From Alphaproteobacteria bacterium (lineage in GTDB: Bacteria; Pseudomonadota; Alphaproteobacteria; Acetobacterales; Acetobacteraceae), in contig VGDL01000002.1 of assembly GCA_016869735.1 (NCBI GenBank), positions 1-64,000 on the forward strand: a stretch of 64,000 bases of DNA, written 5' to 3'. Below, one piece after another: positions 36,782 to 46,719 of this stretch. Position 1 is the first letter of the stretch, and each line of letters begins with the position of its first letter. The notes beneath the pieces are model-generated. The model had not been told where the DNA came from. It saw only the letters and a program-made list of their open reading frames with translations, and made no database searches. The translations under genes were made by a program, and so were the position numbers.

Positions 36782-36804
36782 GTCAAGTTGTACAATCTAT
36801 TGAC
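36782..36804 (+). promoter_or_regulatory. Dyad upstream of formaldehyde dehydrogenase
   Basis: GTCAA...TTGAC arms (13 bases apart) enclose a perfect 8-bp palindrome TTGTACAA, ending about 24 bases before the ATG in an otherwise AT-rich strip. This could be an operator, with TACAAT as a -10 box inside it; no good -35 is seen. Confidence 0.35.
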
Positions 36805-36828
36805 CCAAAGCAATAAGGATCACCCCCA

Positions 36829-37953
36829 ATGAAAACGCGCGCCGCCGTGGCCTGGGCTGCGAAACAGCCGCTCACCATCGAAACCGTGGATTTGGATGGC
36901 CCCAAAGCCGGCGAAGTGCTGGTCGAAATCATGGCGACCGGCGTTTGCCACACGGATTCCTATACGCTGGATGGGCTGGATTCTGAGGGGCTTTTTCCTG
37001 CCATTCTCGGCCATGAAGGCGCTGGCATTGTGCGCGAAATCGGCGCCGGCGTGACCAGCGTGAAGCCCGGCGATCACGTGATCCCGCTCTACACGCCCGA
37101 ATGCCGCGCCTGCAAAACCTGCTTGAGCAGGCGGAGCAATCTTTGTACCTCCATCCGCGCGACGCAGGGCAAGGGTGTCATGCCCGATGGCACCAGCCGC
37201 TTTCGCTGCGAAACCACCGCGCCTGGCAAGCCAGTATTTCATTACATGGGCTGCAGCACCTTTTCGAACTTCACCGTGCTGCCGGAAATTGCGGTCGCGA
37301 AAGTGCGTCAAGACGCGCCCTTCGACAAGATTTGCTATATCGGCTGCGGCGTCACCACTGGCATTGGCGCGGTGATCTATACCGCCAAGGTCTGGCCCGG
37401 TGCCAATGTCGCGGTATTCGGCCTGGGCGGCATTGGGCTCAATGTCATTCAGGGCGCGCGCATGGTGGGTGCCGATAAGATCATCGGCATAGACATCAAC
37501 CCTGCGAAGCAAGCCATGGCGCGCAAATTCGGCATGACGCATTTCATCAACCCGAATGAGATCGGCGCCGACAAGGTGGTGCAGGCGATTACGGACCTGA
37601 CCGGCGGCGGCGCTGATTTCTCCTTCGATTGCACCGGCAATGTCGCAGTGATGCGTCAGGCACTGGAATGCTGCCATCGCGGCTGGGGGGAGAGCATCAT
37701 CATCGGCGTCGCCCCTTCAGGGGCTGAGATCGCAACGCGCCCCTTCCAGCTTGTCACGGGCCGCGTCTGGAAGGGTTCCGCCTTTGGCGGCGCGCGTGGG
37801 CGGAGCGATGTGCCGAAGATCGTGGATTGGTACATGGAAGGGAAGATCAATATTGACGATCTGATCACCCACACCACGCCGCTTGAGAAAATCAATGATG
37901 CCTGCGATCTGATGCATGAAGGCAAATCCATCCGATCAGTGGTGGTGTTTTAG
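36829..37953 (+). CDS. frmA: S-(hydroxymethyl)glutathione dehydrogenase / class III alcohol dehydrogenase
   Basis: 374 aa zinc alcohol dehydrogenase. Catalytic zinc: [12 protein letters not shown] and GHEGAGIV; structural zinc: [15 protein letters not shown] (the usual form is CxxCKFCLSGKTNLC, so basic residues are substituted between the Cys). Class III features include [17 protein letters not shown] and the NAD fold [17 protein letters not shown]. It oxidises the spontaneous formaldehyde-GSH adduct to S-formylglutathione, and also reduces GSNO. S-formylglutathione hydrolase is not adjacent. The upstream gap has a candidate operator. Confidence 0.94.
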   Translation: MKTRAAVAWAAKQPLTIETVDLDGPKAGEVLVEIMATGVCHTDSYTLDGLDSEGLFPAILGHEGAGIVREIGAGVTSVKPGDHVIPLYTPECRACKTCLSRRSNLCTSIRATQGKGVMPDGTSRFRCETTAPGKPVFHYMGCSTFSNFTVLPEIAVAKVRQDAPFDKICYIGCGVTTGIGAVIYTAKVWPGANVAVFGLGGIGLNVIQGARMVGADKIIGIDINPAKQAMARKFGMTHFINPNEIGADKVVQAITDLTGGGADFSFDCTGNVAVMRQALECCHRGWGESIIIGVAPSGAEIATRPFQLVTGRVWKGSAFGGARGRSDVPKIVDWYMEGKINIDDLITHTTPLEKINDACDLMHEGKSIRSVVVF

Positions 37954-37963
37954 CGGCAGCTGC

Positions 37964-39145
37964 TCACACCTCATTCACCATGCTCTCGAACTCCCGGAAC
38001 AGGCTGATCGCCTCCGGGTCGAAAAAGGGCAGGATTTGGCTCATGAAAATCCCTGCCGTGCCGCGGCCGGGGTCTATCCAATAGAAGGTATTGCCAAGCC
38101 CTGCCCAGGCGAGGCTCCCGGCCGACCGCCCCTGCGGTGATGGCCGGCGATTGACCAGGAAGGTCAGGCCCCAGCCATTCGCCATGCCGGGGAAGAAATC
38201 CGCATCGCGCGTGGCAGTCGGCACCGCGGAAATCATCGGGCGCACCGATAAGGGCGCAATCTGGTCGCGCGCCATCTCAGCCACGGTTTCGGCCTTTAGC
38301 AGCCTGATCTTGCCGTGCTTGCCGCCATTCAAAATCATGCGCGCAAAAGCCAAATAATCCCGCGCCGTGCCGTAAAGCCCGCCGCCGCCGGTCTCGAACT
38401 CCGGCTCCTGCGGTACTTCGAAGGGAATGACGGAAAGCGCGCCATCCGCACCGCGCCCATGCATGGCGGCCAGTCGCGCCCTTTGATCCGCGCGCAGCTT
38501 GAAGGACGTATCCACCATGCCAAGCGGTTCAAAAATCACCCGCGCCAGATGCGCGCCGAGTGTTTCACCAGTGGCGGCCTCGATCATCTTGCCGGCCCAA
38601 TCTATACCGATGCCATAACTCCAATTCTCACCCGGATCGAACAAAAGGGGCAGGGCAAGTGCCGCATTGCGGCAGGTGCCAACCGCGGGCGTGCCGGTGG
38701 CCTTGCGGAAGCGCGCGATCTCCGCGCTCCACATGTCGTAGGCATAGCCCGAGGTATGGGTCAGCAAATGCCGCAACGTGATGGGGCGCTTGGCCGGGCG
38801 CAGCTTGGGCTGGCCGGCCTCATCAAAACCTTCCAGCACGCCAAGCGCGCCGATGCCTGGCACCAGCGACGCCGCCGGCGCATCAAGCGAAAGCTTGCCC
38901 GCTTCCACCAGCATCATCGCCGCCGCGCCGGTAATTGCCTTGGTCATGGAAGCGATCCAGAACACGCTATCCGGCGCCATGGGGTCGGCGCCGCCCAAGG
39001 CGCGGTTGCCAAAACCGGCATCCCAGCCGCTGCCATGCCGGTCGCCAAAAGCCAGCACCAGGCCCGGAATGGCCCCGGCCTGCACCGCCTTTTGCATCCG
39101 GATCGCGATATTTTGCTGCCTGTCCATGCCTTCCAACCCTTTCAT
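37964..39145 (-). CDS. Serine hydrolase, beta-lactamase-like (class C / EstB fold)
   Basis: 393 aa. The nucleophile-general base pair is in IASMTKAITGAA (SxxK, ~65-68); RHLLTHTSGYAYDMW follows at ~125 and NWSYGIGIDWAGKMIEAATG at ~190, typical of the EstB/LACTB-type esterase branch with no clear YxN. No signal peptide, so cytoplasmic, which argues against a resistance beta-lactamase. A start at the methionine of MDRQQ (six codons in) is also possible. Convergent with frmA. Probable carboxylesterase or D-aminopeptidase-like enzyme. Confidence 0.8.
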   Translation of the reverse strand: MKGLEGMDRQQNIAIRMQKAVQAGAIPGLVLAFGDRHGSGWDAGFGNRALGGADPMAPDSVFWIASMTKAITGAAAMMLVEAGKLSLDAPAASLVPGIGALGVLEGFDEAGQPKLRPAKRPITLRHLLTHTSGYAYDMWSAEIARFRKATGTPAVGTCRNAALALPLLFDPGENWSYGIGIDWAGKMIEAATGETLGAHLARVIFEPLGMVDTSFKLRADQRARLAAMHGRGADGALSVIPFEVPQEPEFETGGGGLYGTARDYLAFARMILNGGKHGKIRLLKAETVAEMARDQIAPLSVRPMISAVPTATRDADFFPGMANGWGLTFLVNRRPSPQGRSAGSLAWAGLGNTFYWIDPGRGTAGIFMSQILPFFDPEAISLFREFESMVNEV

Positions 39146-39232
39146 TGCCCTGGCGCGAAGCCTGCCTGCTCTTCCCCTCGGCGCGGGCTCGTGTTTATTG
39201 TGCCCTGCCTTGAAACAAGGAGATAGGCGGAA

Positions 39233-40612
39233 ATGACTGCGCGGGGCTGGAGCCCGGAATCATGGCGGAACATGCCGATCAGGCAGGTGCCGGAATATCC
39301 CGACCAGGCGGCTTTGGCCGCAATGGAAGCCAAGATCGCGCGATTTCCCCCGCTGGTTTTTGCCGGTGAGGCCCGGCGCCTAAAGGCCTCCTTGGCGCGG
39401 GCGGGCGATGGCCAGGCTTTTGTCCTGCAAGGCGGCGATTGTGCGGAAAGCTTCGGCGATTTCACCGCCAATGTCATCCGCGACACGTTTCGCGTGCTGC
39501 TGCAAATGGCCGTGGTGCTGACCTTTGGCGGCGCGCTGCCGGTGGTGAAGCTTGGCCGCATGGCCGGGCAATTCGCCAAGCCGCGGTCCTCCGATAGCGA
39601 AACGCGCGATGGCGTGACGCTGCCTTCCTATCGTGGCGATATCATCAATGGCCCGGATTTTGATGCCACATCCCGCATCCCCGATCCGTCGCGGATGGAA
39701 TTCGCCTATATGCAATCCGCCGGCACGGTGAATTTGCTGCGCGCTTTCGCGACCGGCGGCTATGCGGATTTGCACGAGGTTCATCGCTGGAATCTGGGCT
39801 TTGTCGAAAGAAGCCCGCTGGCGGATCGCTATGCGGATTTGGCGACGCGCATTGATCAGACGCTGGCCTTCATGCAGGCCTGCGGCATGTCAGACCTGCC
39901 CCAAGTGCGGGAGACGGATTTCTACACCAGCCATGAAAGCCTGTTGCTGCCTTATGAACAGGCCATGACGCGGGTGGATTCCACTTCTGGCGATTGGTAT
40001 GCCTGTTCGGCGCATTTCTTGTGGATCGGGGATCGCACGCGCCAGCCGGAAGGTGCCCATGTGGAATTCCTGCGTGGGGTGAAGAACCCCGTTGGCATGA
40101 AGGTCGGCCCCAGCATGGACGCCGATGAATTGGTGCGGCTGACCGAAATCCTGAATCCGGCCAATGAAAAGGGGCGGCTCACGCTGATTTCCCGCATGGG
40201 TGCCGATAAGGTGGAAGCGAAGCTCGCCCCGCTGGTCCGTGCCGTGACCAAGGCGGGCCGGAATGTGGTGTGGCTTTGCGATCCGATGCACGGCAATACC
40301 ACCACCGTCGCTGGATATAAGACCCGTCCCTTTGATGCCATTATTTCTGAAGTGCGCGGCTTTTTCGATGTGCATGAAGCGGAAGGCAGCTTCGCCGGCG
40401 GCGTGCATGTGGAAATGACCGGCAGTAACGTCACCGAATGCCTGGGCGGCGCCCATAAGCTTTCAGAGACCGATCTTTCGGCCAATTACGCGACTACCTG
40501 CGACCCCAGGCTCAATGCCGAACAATCGCTGGAACTTGCCTTCCTGATCGCCGAGGAATTGAAGGCGCGGCGCGTGGCCGGCCTGACGGCGCCGGCCCAG
40601 GCAGCGCAGTGA
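39233..40612 (+). CDS. aroG: Class II 3-deoxy-7-phosphoheptulonate synthase (DAHP synthase)
   Basis: 459 aa plant/actinobacterial-type (class II) DAHP synthase. N-terminal [18 protein letters not shown] is the family opening; [13 protein letters not shown] carries the metal-ligand Cys; [22 protein letters not shown]-like [28 protein letters not shown] (His ligand) and [18 protein letters not shown] (Glu) follow. It condenses PEP and erythrose-4-phosphate to start the shikimate pathway. It overlaps the next gene by 4 bases (GTGA). Confidence 0.95.
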   Translation: MTARGWSPESWRNMPIRQVPEYPDQAALAAMEAKIARFPPLVFAGEARRLKASLARAGDGQAFVLQGGDCAESFGDFTANVIRDTFRVLLQMAVVLTFGGALPVVKLGRMAGQFAKPRSSDSETRDGVTLPSYRGDIINGPDFDATSRIPDPSRMEFAYMQSAGTVNLLRAFATGGYADLHEVHRWNLGFVERSPLADRYADLATRIDQTLAFMQACGMSDLPQVRETDFYTSHESLLLPYEQAMTRVDSTSGDWYACSAHFLWIGDRTRQPEGAHVEFLRGVKNPVGMKVGPSMDADELVRLTEILNPANEKGRLTLISRMGADKVEAKLAPLVRAVTKAGRNVVWLCDPMHGNTTTVAGYKTRPFDAIISEVRGFFDVHEAEGSFAGGVHVEMTGSNVTECLGGAHKLSETDLSANYATTCDPRLNAEQSLELAFLIAEELKARRVAGLTAPAQAAQ

Positions 40613-41802
40613 ACGTGCTCGGCAGCCGGGGGGAAACCAGCCCCTCGGCGGCAGCGGATGTGGCGGATCAGGTGATTACCGCCCGCGCGGATAGCTATTT
40701 CAACCGCACCAAGGCCGTGGTGCAGCGCTTTGGTGATACGCAGGTCACCTATGCGGTGTTTTTGCGGCGCCCGGTGATATCAGCCCCGCGGCTGATGCTG
40801 GATTGGTTGCGCGCCGTGGCGGCGTCTCGTGCGACCGAATTTCACATTGAAGTGATGCATGAAGAAGGCCAATGGGTCGGCGCGGGCGATCCCTTGCTTT
40901 ATGTCAGCGGGTCCTTTGTGCAGCTCGTGGATTTGGAAACCATGCTGCTGCAAAAGCTGGGGGCGGCCTGTGTCGCGGCGCATAACGCCTATCAAATGTG
41001 TGTCGAATTGCCGCAAACCGCGTTTCTGGCGATGGAAGCGCGCCACTGCGCCGGGGCGGAAATGCAGGATATGATGGCCTATGCCGCTTCCGTTGGCAGC
41101 CGCGCCGCGCAGGCGGAAGGCGCCAAGGGCTTTATCGGCAATGCCAATGACGCGACCGCGCATTGGTTCGGCGCCCCCAAGGGCTATGGCACCATGCCGC
41201 ATGCGCTGATCGGCTATGCCGGCAGCACGGTGCGCGCGGCCGAGATGTTTCACGAAACCTTCCCCGATGAAAACCTGACCGTGCTGGTGGATTACTTCGG
41301 CCGCGAAGTGACCGATGGCCTGGCGGTGGCGCGCCGCTTTCCCGAATTGGCTGCTTCCGGCCGGCTTGCCATGCGGCTTGATACCCATGGCGGGCGCTTT
41401 CTTGAAGGGCTCGACCCCGCCGAAAGCTACGCCGTGCTGGAACGCCACGCCCCCCAGGCCACGCGGCGCTACCGGAGTGAGACGGAACTGAGGCACCTGA
41501 CCGGCACCGGGGTTTCCGCTGCCGCCGTTTGGCGCATGCGCGAAGCGCTCGATGAGGCCGGCTTCCCCAAGGTCAGGATTGTCGCTTCCTCGGGCTTTGG
41601 GGTCACCAAATGCCGGGTCATGGCGGAAGCGCGCGCGCCGATTGATGTGGTGGGCACCGGCAGCTTCATCCCTAATACCTGGTCCGAAACCTATGCCACG
41701 GCGGATATCGTCGCCTATGATGGCGTGCCGCGCGTGAAGATTGGCCGCGAATTCCTGCTGAAGCGGGGTGAGACGCGCCGGCGCAATGGCGGGCAGGTTT
41801 AG
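40609..41802 (+). CDS. pncB: Nicotinate phosphoribosyltransferase family protein
   Basis: 397 aa, GTG start at 40609 overlapping the DAHP synthase stop. The N-terminal [15 protein letters not shown] resembles the YxxxM/F opening of nicotinate PRTases; [42 protein letters not shown] and the phosphate-site TGSF ([10 protein letters not shown]) and LDTHGGRF are family features. It makes nicotinate mononucleotide from nicotinate and PRPP in NAD salvage. The next gene is NAD synthetase, which supports the assignment. It belongs to the archaeal-like short branch rather than E. coli-type PncB. Confidence 0.82.
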   Translation: MNVLGSRGETSPSAAADVADQVITARADSYFNRTKAVVQRFGDTQVTYAVFLRRPVISAPRLMLDWLRAVAASRATEFHIEVMHEEGQWVGAGDPLLYVSGSFVQLVDLETMLLQKLGAACVAAHNAYQMCVELPQTAFLAMEARHCAGAEMQDMMAYAASVGSRAAQAEGAKGFIGNANDATAHWFGAPKGYGTMPHALIGYAGSTVRAAEMFHETFPDENLTVLVDYFGREVTDGLAVARRFPELAASGRLAMRLDTHGGRFLEGLDPAESYAVLERHAPQATRRYRSETELRHLTGTGVSAAAVWRMREALDEAGFPKVRIVASSGFGVTKCRVMAEARAPIDVVGTGSFIPNTWSETYATADIVAYDGVPRVKIGREFLLKRGETRRRNGGQV

Positions 41803-41816
41803 GGCTTTTTCCAATC

Positions 41817-41830
41817 GGGTGATTTCACCC
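41817..41830. promoter_or_regulatory. Perfect dyad upstream of nadE
   Basis: GGGTGA-TT-TCACCC, 6-bp arms around two bases, in the 55-base gap between pncB and nadE, 27 bases before the ATG. No T-run follows, so an operator or short hairpin rather than a terminator. Confidence 0.25.
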
Positions 41831-41857
41831 AAGCGCAAAAGCATCTAGAAGGCGCGC

Positions 41858-43522
41858 ATGGCCGAGACCCTGAAAATTGCCCTGGCGCAACTCAACCCCC
41901 ATGAGGGCGCGCTGACCGCCAATGCGGCGCTGATCCGCAAGGCCCGCGCAGAGGCCGCGAAGCTCGGCGCCGATCTGGTAGTGACGCCGGAATTTTCCAT
42001 TGCCGGCTATCCGCCGGAAGATTTGGTGCGCAAGCCCGCCTTCATTGCCGCCTGCGAAGCCGAAATCGCAGCCCTCGCCGCCGAGACCGCCGATGGCGGC
42101 CCCGGTCTGGTGCTGGGTGGCCCGTGGCAGGACGGGGAGAAGGTCTTCAACGCGCTGTTCCTGCTGGAAGCCGGGCAGATTGCCGCGCGCCGCGCCAAGC
42201 ATGAATTGCCCAATTACGGCGTATTTGACGATAAGCGCGTTTTTGATGCGGGCCCCGCGCCTGGCCCGGTGCCCTTTCGTGGCTTTCGTCTGGGGCTGAT
42301 GATTTGTGAGGATTGGTGGTTCCCCGCCGTTTCCGAAACACTCGGTGAAACCGGCGCGGAAATTCTGATCGCCATCAATGGCTCCCCTTTCGAGGCGGAA
42401 AAGCATCAGGCGCGGCTTGATCTGGCGGTATCCCGCTGCGTGGAAACCGGGCTTGGTTTTGTCTTTGTGAACCAGGCGGGCGGGCAGGATGAGCTGGTGT
42501 TTGAAGGCGCATCCTTTGTGATGAATGCTGATCGGTCATTGGCGCATGTGCTGCCCATGTTCACCGAGGGGCTGCGCATCACCGAATGGCGGCGTGATGG
42601 CGGCAAGCTGGTATGCGCTGCCGGTAAGATCGCGCCCGCGCTGCCAAGGCTGGAACAAATCTACGGCGCCATGGTGCTGGGCTTGCGCGATTACGTGAAT
42701 AAGAACCGCTTCCCCGGCGTGGTGCTTGGCCTGTCGGGTGGTATTGATTCCGCGATTTCGGCGGCTGTCGCCGTGGATGCACTCGGGCCAGACCGCGTGC
42801 GCGCGGTGATGATGCCATCGCCCTATACCAGCGTTGAAAGCCTGGAAGACGCCGCCGAATGCGCGCAGCTTCTGGGCATTCGTTATGAGAATATCGGCAT
42901 TGGCCCGGCGATGGAGGCTTTTGCGGGGATGCTCGCACCCGCCTTCGGCAATCGTCCGCCCGATATCACGGAAGAAAACCTGCAATCGCGTATTCGTGGT
43001 GTGACCTTGATGGCGCTATCGAACAAGTTTGGCGATATGCTGCTGACCACTGGGAATAAGAGTGAGATGAGCACGGGCTATGCCACGATCTATGGCGATA
43101 TGTGCGGCGGCTATTCGGTGCTGAAGGATGTCTACAAAACCACTGTCTTCGCGCTTTCGCGTTGGCGCAATGAACATCGCCCCGAAGGTGCGTTCGGCCC
43201 GCTTGGCATGGTGATGCCTGAGCGTGTGATTACAAAGCCGCCGAGCGCGGAATTGAAGCCGGATCAGAAGGATCAGGACAGCCTGCCGCCCTATGAGGTG
43301 CTGGACGCCATTCTGGAAGGGCTGGTGGAAGGCGAGAAATCCGTGGATGCGCTGGTGGCGGATGGTTTTGATCGCGCGCTGGTATTGCGCGTTTGGCGCT
43401 TGCTGGATCGCGCCGAGTATAAGCGCCGCCAGGCACCGCCCGGCGTGAAGATCACGCCGCGCGCCTTTGGGCGGGATCGGCGCTACCCCATCACCAATGG
43501 CTTCACGGCGTTGATTTCATGA
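41858..43522 (+). CDS. nadE: Glutamine-dependent NAD+ synthetase
   Basis: 554 aa two-domain enzyme. N-terminal nitrilase-type glutaminase (~1-260): Glu in TPEFSIAGYPPEDL, Lys in KHELPNYGVFDDKRVF, nucleophile Cys in LMICEDWW. C-terminal synthetase domain (~285-554): P-loop LSGGIDSA, then LTTGNKSEMSTGYATIYGDMCGG and PPSAELKPDQKDQD. It converts nicotinate adenine dinucleotide to NAD+ using ammonia channelled from Gln. It follows pncB, giving an NAD module, and overlaps the next gene by 4 bases. Confidence 0.96.
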   Translation: MAETLKIALAQLNPHEGALTANAALIRKARAEAAKLGADLVVTPEFSIAGYPPEDLVRKPAFIAACEAEIAALAAETADGGPGLVLGGPWQDGEKVFNALFLLEAGQIAARRAKHELPNYGVFDDKRVFDAGPAPGPVPFRGFRLGLMICEDWWFPAVSETLGETGAEILIAINGSPFEAEKHQARLDLAVSRCVETGLGFVFVNQAGGQDELVFEGASFVMNADRSLAHVLPMFTEGLRITEWRRDGGKLVCAAGKIAPALPRLEQIYGAMVLGLRDYVNKNRFPGVVLGLSGGIDSAISAAVAVDALGPDRVRAVMMPSPYTSVESLEDAAECAQLLGIRYENIGIGPAMEAFAGMLAPAFGNRPPDITEENLQSRIRGVTLMALSNKFGDMLLTTGNKSEMSTGYATIYGDMCGGYSVLKDVYKTTVFALSRWRNEHRPEGAFGPLGMVMPERVITKPPSAELKPDQKDQDSLPPYEVLDAILEGLVEGEKSVDALVADGFDRALVLRVWRLLDRAEYKRRQAPPGVKITPRAFGRDRRYPITNGFTALIS

Positions 43523-43899
43523 GTGCCAGCCTTGATCCCCAGCTTTTCGGTGGCGGCGATTTGATCGTCCGCATCATGGATTTGTCGGGCGGCAATGGCA
43601 GCGACCCGGTGGAAGAAATCCGCGGCTTTCTCTCCATTGAACACGCCAATGCCTTTGCGCGGCGTTATGTGCGGGATTCTGTGGAACGCTGCCGCGCGCC
43701 TGGGCTGGATGCGAAAGCCGTGCTGGATGCCTGGTTCGCCTTTGGTGAAGATGCGGAAGTGGTTGGCGCTGCCGAAGCCGCCTGGGTCAGTGGCAGCGAA
43801 TTGAAGGGTTTTGCTGAAACCCCAGTAAAAGACGGTGAAGAACGCAATTGGCGCATGCTCGATCCGCGCCGCGATGAAGATTCTGAGGACGCGGCATGA
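43519..43899 (+). CDS. Hypothetical protein between nadE and gltX, 126 aa
   Basis: Not recognised. ATG 43519 overlaps the nadE stop (ATGA), and its own stop overlaps the gltX ATG, so it is wedged in by two 4-base overlaps. Acidic soluble protein: MDLSGG, then a helical segment HANAFARRYVRDSVERCRAPG and an acidic C terminus (RRDEDSEDAA). No signal or TM. The overlaps and normal codon use indicate a genuine, translationally coupled gene. Confidence 0.7.
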   Translation: MSASLDPQLFGGGDLIVRIMDLSGGNGSDPVEEIRGFLSIEHANAFARRYVRDSVERCRAPGLDAKAVLDAWFAFGEDAEVVGAAEAAWVSGSELKGFAETPVKDGEERNWRMLDPRRDEDSEDAA

Positions 43900-45230
43900 A
43901 ACTCCGTTTTGCCCCTTCGCCCACCGGGCTTTTGCATGTTGGCAATGCGCGTGTGGCGCTGGCCAATTGGCTGCTGGCGCGCCGCCATGGCGGGGAATTC
44001 CTGCTGCGCCTGGATGATACCGATACCGAACGTTCGCGCGCGGAATATGCCGAGGCGATTGAGGAAGACCTGACCTGGCTTGGCCTGCCCTGGGATGGGC
44101 TGGTGCGGCAATCCGATCGGCTGGAACGCTATGCGGCGGCTGCCGAAAAGCTGAAGGCGGCTGGCCGGCTTTATCCCTGCTTTGAGACGGAAGAGGAACT
44201 CACCTACAAGCGCGAACGCCGGCGGCGCGAAGGCAAGCCGCCGCTTTATGATCGCGAAGCGCTGAAAATGACGCGCGAGCAATATGAAAAGGCGCTATCC
44301 AACGGCAAGCAGCCCTATTGGCGGTTCTTGCTTGGGTCGCGGTCGGTTTCCTGGCGCGATCAGGTGCTGGGTGATCGCAGCGTCAAGCTTTCGGCGATAT
44401 CGGACCCCGTTTTGATCCGCGCGGATGGGTCGCCGCTTTATACCTTCACCTCGGTTGTTGATGATCTGGAAATGGGCATTAGCCATATCATCCGCGGTGA
44501 GGATCACGTCACCAATACCGGCATTCAGATTGATATTTTTGAAGCGCTTGGCGGCAAGCAGAATGCGCTCGCCTTCGGGCATTTGCCGCTGCTGACGGAT
44601 GCGGAAGGCGGCGCGCTATCAAAACGCTTGGGGTCCATTTCGCTTCGGCATTTGCGCAAGGATGGGATCGAACCGGCGGCGCTGGTTGGGTATCTCGCCG
44701 CACTTGGCACATCCAATGACCCGGTGGCGGGAATGCCCGCTGATCTTGCGCCCAGCTATGATCTTGGGAAGGTGTCGAAATCCACCGCGCGCTTCGATCC
44801 GCGGCATATGTTGGCGCTCAATCGCAAGCTTTTGCATGGCATCAGCTTTGACGCGGTGAAGGACAGGCTGCCCGAAGGCGCCGATGAGGCGTTCTGGCTT
44901 GCCGTGCGCGGCAATCTTGATCTGCTGCGTGAGGCCAAGCCCTGGTTTGATGTGGTGCGCGGAACCATTGTGCCGCCGGTGCTGGAAAATGAGGGCGATT
45001 TCCTGCGCGCGGCGCTGGCCGCCATGCCGGCGGAACCCTGGGATGGCACCACCTGGGGCGCCTGGACCGGCGCGCTGAAGGATAGCACCGGGCGCAAGGG
45101 CAAGGCGCTGTTCCTGCCGCTCAGGCTTGCGCTGACCGGTGAAGATCACGGCCCGGATATCGGCACCATTCTGCCGCTGATCGGGCGGGATCGCGCGGCG
45201 CTGCGCCTCAAAATCGCAGCAGGCGGCTGA
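43896..45230 (+). CDS. gltX: Glutamyl-tRNA synthetase
   Basis: 444 aa class I aminoacyl-tRNA synthetase. HIGH-type motif in PSPTGLLHVGNAR (~8-20), RLDDTDTERS, IIRGEDHVTNT, and the KMSKS-type loop appearing as ALSKRLGSISL (~240). Length and the KRLGSISLRHLR form fit the second GluRS type found in alphaproteobacteria, which often have two copies; this one may charge tRNA-Gln as well as tRNA-Glu for amidotransferase conversion (inference). The cysS gene starts 3 bases later. Confidence 0.93.
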   Translation: MKLRFAPSPTGLLHVGNARVALANWLLARRHGGEFLLRLDDTDTERSRAEYAEAIEEDLTWLGLPWDGLVRQSDRLERYAAAAEKLKAAGRLYPCFETEEELTYKRERRRREGKPPLYDREALKMTREQYEKALSNGKQPYWRFLLGSRSVSWRDQVLGDRSVKLSAISDPVLIRADGSPLYTFTSVVDDLEMGISHIIRGEDHVTNTGIQIDIFEALGGKQNALAFGHLPLLTDAEGGALSKRLGSISLRHLRKDGIEPAALVGYLAALGTSNDPVAGMPADLAPSYDLGKVSKSTARFDPRHMLALNRKLLHGISFDAVKDRLPEGADEAFWLAVRGNLDLLREAKPWFDVVRGTIVPPVLENEGDFLRAALAAMPAEPWDGTTWGAWTGALKDSTGRKGKALFLPLRLALTGEDHGPDIGTILPLIGRDRAALRLKIAAGG

Positions 45231-45233
45231 ACC

Positions 45234-46658
45234 ATGGCCGAGCTTTTCCTGCATGACAGCGCGGCGCGCACCAAGCGGCGCTTTGAACCGCTCGATCCCG
45301 CTCATGTAAAGCTCTATGTCTGCGGGCCCACGGTTTATGATTTGGCGCATTTGGGCAATGCGCGCCCGGTGGTGGTGTTTGATGTATTGGCGCGATTGCT
45401 GCGCCGGCTTTATCCGCGCGTGACCTATGCGCGCAACATCACGGATGTGGATGACAAGATCAATGCGCGCGCGCGCGAAAGCGGTGAGCCCATTGCCGCC
45501 ATCACCGCGCGCACCACAGCGGATTTCCACGCCGATATGGCCGCGCTTGGCGCACTGCCGCCGGATGTGGAACCACGCGCCACCGGCCATATCGCGGAAA
45601 TGATTGCGCTGATCGAACGCCTGATGGCCAATGGCCATGCCTATGCGGCGGATGGGCATGTGCTGTTCTCGGTCCCGTCTTTCGCCAGTTATGGCAAGCT
45701 TTCCGGCCGATCACCGGATGAATTGCTCGCCGGCGCGCGGGTGGATGTGGCGCCCTATAAGCGTGATGCTGGTGATTTCGTGCTGTGGAAGCCGAGCGAT
45801 GCGGAGACACCTGGCTGGGACAGCCCCTGGGGCCGTGGTCGGCCTGGCTGGCATGTTGAATGCTCTGCCATGTCCTGGAAGCATCTGGGCGAGAGTTTTG
45901 ACATTCATGGGGGCGGGCATGATTTGATTTTCCCGCATCATGAAAATGAAGTCGCGCAATCCGTCTGCGCTTTCCCTGGTGCTGCCTTCGCGCGCTTTTG
46001 GATGCATAACGGCATGCTGCTGGTGGATGGGGAGAAGATGTCGAAATCCCTCGGCAATTTCCTCACCGTGCGTGATATCCTGAAAAAGGGCGCCTGGGCG
46101 GGGGAGGCGTTTCGGCTGCTGCTGCTGCGTACCCATTATCGCCAGTCGCTGGATTTTACTGAGGCTGGCTTGGATGAAGCCAAGGCGGAATTGGATGATC
46201 ACTACGCCATGCTGGCGCGGGCGTTTGCTACCGATGCGGATGATGACGCTGCCCGCATGGCGGAATGGGTGCTGGAACCGCTTTGCGATGATTTGAATAC
46301 GCCGCTGGCGCTGGCGCGGCTGCGTGACCTTCGTACCCTCGCCAATGCTTTGACGGTGGGCGGTTCGCCGAATGTGGTGCTGGAACGCATGGGGCTGCGC
46401 GATGCGCCGGAGATCGGCGCGGTGATCGCCGCCTTCCGGGAAGCGGCTGGCGTGCTTGGCCTGGCGCAATCCGATCCCGCGCAATGGCTGCAAGGTGGCG
46501 GTGATGACGCCGCCGCGATTGAAGCCGCCATCGCTGCCCGGCTTGCCGCGCGCAAGGCAAAGAACTGGGCGGAGGCTGATCGCATTCGCGATGAATTGAA
46601 GGCCCAGGGCATCATTTTGGAAGATGGTCCTGCTGGCACCACCTGGAAACGCGCTTGA
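45234..46658 (+). CDS. cysS: Cysteinyl-tRNA synthetase
   Basis: 474 aa, normal size. Zinc Cys in YVCGPTVYDLAHLGNAR, which also contains the HIGH-like HLGN; TRNITDVDDKI-like ARNITDVDDKINARA; GWHVECSAMS with zinc Cys and HGGGHDLIFPHHENE with zinc His/Glu; KMSKSLGNF loop at ~270. A C-terminal DALR-type helical domain ends the protein. It charges tRNA-Cys. It follows gltX in the same reading direction with a 3-base gap. Confidence 0.96.
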   Translation: MAELFLHDSAARTKRRFEPLDPAHVKLYVCGPTVYDLAHLGNARPVVVFDVLARLLRRLYPRVTYARNITDVDDKINARARESGEPIAAITARTTADFHADMAALGALPPDVEPRATGHIAEMIALIERLMANGHAYAADGHVLFSVPSFASYGKLSGRSPDELLAGARVDVAPYKRDAGDFVLWKPSDAETPGWDSPWGRGRPGWHVECSAMSWKHLGESFDIHGGGHDLIFPHHENEVAQSVCAFPGAAFARFWMHNGMLLVDGEKMSKSLGNFLTVRDILKKGAWAGEAFRLLLLRTHYRQSLDFTEAGLDEAKAELDDHYAMLARAFATDADDDAARMAEWVLEPLCDDLNTPLALARLRDLRTLANALTVGGSPNVVLERMGLRDAPEIGAVIAAFREAAGVLGLAQSDPAQWLQGGGDDAAAIEAAIAARLAARKAKNWAEADRIRDELKAQGIILEDGPAGTTWKRA

Positions 46659-46719
46659 CCTTCCCTTTATGGCAAGCCGCAAGCTCCTCCGGTTAAACGC
46701 CAAACCGGGAGCCTTAAGC

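Noticed and set aside
37964-39145. Antibiotic-resistance beta-lactamase
   Set aside because: No signal peptide and no class C YxN/KTG set; better fit to cytoplasmic EstB-like esterases.
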